DNA from: Methylococcaceae bacterium
GTDB lineage: Bacteria > Pseudomonadota > Gammaproteobacteria > Methylococcales > Methylomonadaceae
Direction of reading: 5' to 3'
DNA length: 32,314 bases
NCBI GenBank assembly: GCA_013141375.1
Contig: JABFRC010000208.1
Coordinates: forward strand, 1 to 32,314
Numbering within the stretch: position 1 is the stretch's first letter; the number at the start of each line of letters is the position of its first letter. The position numbers were made by a program, and so were the translations under genes. This document shows positions 31,492 to 32,314 of this stretch, one piece after another. The notes below the pieces were generated by a model, which saw nothing but the letters and a program-made list of their open reading frames with translations, was not told where the DNA came from and made no database searches.

Positions 31492-32148
31492 CTAAGCCAA
31501 CAATACGGCAATAATTCCAGTCAGAAAAATCCCGTCAAACGTTCCCGCTCCGCCAATGACAGCGACCGGTGCGCCCAGTTCTATGATGTTTTTTAATCGT
31601 AAAATATCAGCGCCGATTAACACGCCAAGAACACCACTGATATAAGCCAATTGTGCGGCATGCTCCGAATCCAGCATGATGGCAATGGCCGCAGCCGCTA
31701 ATGGCGCTATAAAAATTGGCATACCGACACCCATTCCGGGGATTATGCGGCTGAGGTTGTAACTCAGTGCCGTAATAGCAACCAAGGCAATCAAGATGAT
31801 TCCAGGGGAAACAACGGACAGGGAGATAAAGTAAAGACTTAAGCCCACGGGAATGACGCAGCCGCCAACATTTACGGCGATAACAATCTTGCCTTCCTTG
31901 GCGGGTTGGTAAATTTCCCAGACCGGTTTTTTGTCACGGGAGATGACAAGATGGCCGAGTTGCTTGGCATGCTGGGTAAACAGGGGCAAGTTAATGCCAC
32001 TACCAACCAAAGTACCAATCAATAACAGTAATGATGCTTCAGAGGTTAAACCGAGTTTTGCAAATGCAATCTCAAAAATGTGGACTTGGATCATTACCAC
32101 AAAGAACATGGCAATAAAAAAACTGATGACCAAGGTAATTATTGGCAT
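31492..32148 (-). CDS. DUF1614 integral membrane protein
   Basis: The 218-residue protein has about six to seven hydrophobic segments. Motifs of the DUF1614 family: LLLIGTLVGSGINLPLF near residue 45, IAVNVGGCVIPVGLSLY near 95, GVGMPIFIAPLAAA, and the C-terminal GAPVAVIGGAGTFDGIFLTG. The function of the family is unknown. AAAGGAG directly upstream supports the ATG at 32148. The terminator at 31262-31296 lies about 200 bases past the stop. Upstream sequence to the window edge holds no gene. Confidence 0.88.
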   Translation of the reverse strand: MPIITLVISFFIAMFFVVMIQVHIFEIAFAKLGLTSEASLLLLIGTLVGSGINLPLFTQHAKQLGHLVISRDKKPVWEIYQPAKEGKIVIAVNVGGCVIPVGLSLYFISLSVVSPGIILIALVAITALSYNLSRIIPGMGVGMPIFIAPLAAAAIAIMLDSEHAAQLAYISGVLGVLIGADILRLKNIIELGAPVAVIGGAGTFDGIFLTGIIAVLLA

Positions 32149-32314
32149 GGCTTGTCTCCTTTGTAATAGTTAAAAACCAGCAAACTTGCTGAATATCAAA
32201 TGCGGATTGTGATAGCTAGGCAATAAGCGGATCATAAGCTATCCCGGTAAACATTGCCGATCAAACACGACCACCAAAATCAAATGCCTGTCCTACAGGA
32301 TGAGTAAACAACTA

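Noticed and set aside
31286-31495. Plus-strand 69-codon frame overlapping the DnaA-box terminator
   Set aside because: It has no ribosome-binding site, begins inside a terminator stem, and its composition (Lys/Arg-rich then Phe/Ile-rich) fits AT-rich non-coding sequence.
32211-32258. Crossed short inverted repeats (GATAGCT/AGCTATC and GGCAAT/ATTGCC) upstream of the DUF1614 gene
   Set aside because: Arms of 7 and 6 bases with loops of 19 and 28 are expected by chance in a 100-base stretch, and nothing else supports a riboswitch.

Overview
The window looks like a chromosomal stretch of a gammaproteobacterium with moderate GC. The closest feel is a methanotroph of the Methylococcales, but this is inferred from protein flavour and gene order (nagZ-hpt-mtnP, amgK-murU-dodecin, lptD-surA); no methane-oxidation gene lies inside the window. 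I saw no rRNA, tRNA, CRISPR array, transposase or phage gene. Most of the window is ordinary housekeeping DNA, with a more accessory second half.

Layout. 78-2378 (minus): nagZ-hpt-mtnP, joining cell-wall recycling to purine and thiopurine salvage. 2454-4410: an orphan FliL-like secreted protein, a HIT protein and a histidine-rich membrane protein. 4452-6326 (minus): amgK-murU-dodecin, closed by an intrinsic terminator. AmgK and MurU use the MurNAc that NagZ-dependent recycling releases, so two neighbouring operons serve one pathway. 6436-11278 (plus): lptD-surA (outer-membrane LPS transport and OMP folding), then a free-standing DbpA-type RNA-binding domain. 11296-14742: metallo-beta-lactamase-fold hydrolase, RNase D, TSUP permease and arylamine N-acetyltransferase. 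14867-17248: DUF805 protein, then a lemA-TPM-TPM operon. 17365-18690: arfB followed by two broken genes (a DUF1640-type coiled-coil gene and a GIY-YIG-like gene). 18687-21854 (minus): a large GH94-like protein whose stop overlaps the start of the broken GIY-YIG-like gene. 22026-23790 (minus): a secreted lectin-like protein and an ApaH homologue that has lost nearly all its metal ligands.

24241-28879 (plus) is a tight co-directional run: variant flavodoxin, unknown protein, GST, hemerythrin, AlkB-type dioxygenase, unknown protein and, after a structured 106-base leader, a protein fusing a TssB-like to a TssC-like (type VI secretion sheath) region. No other T6SS gene is present and the TssC C-terminal part is missing. 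The run suggests a redox or alkylation-stress setting for an orphan sheath-derived protein. 29004-32148: a secreted PD40 beta-propeller protein, a 48-residue methionine-rich membrane protein, and a DUF1614 membrane protein whose terminator stem consists of two inverted perfect DnaA boxes.

Most worth following up: the TssB-TssC orphan fusion and its leader, the ApaH pseudoenzyme, the DnaA-box terminator, the two broken genes at 17896-18690, the lone DbpA domain and the small Met-rich protein. All family calls come from reading motifs by eye, without database searches.
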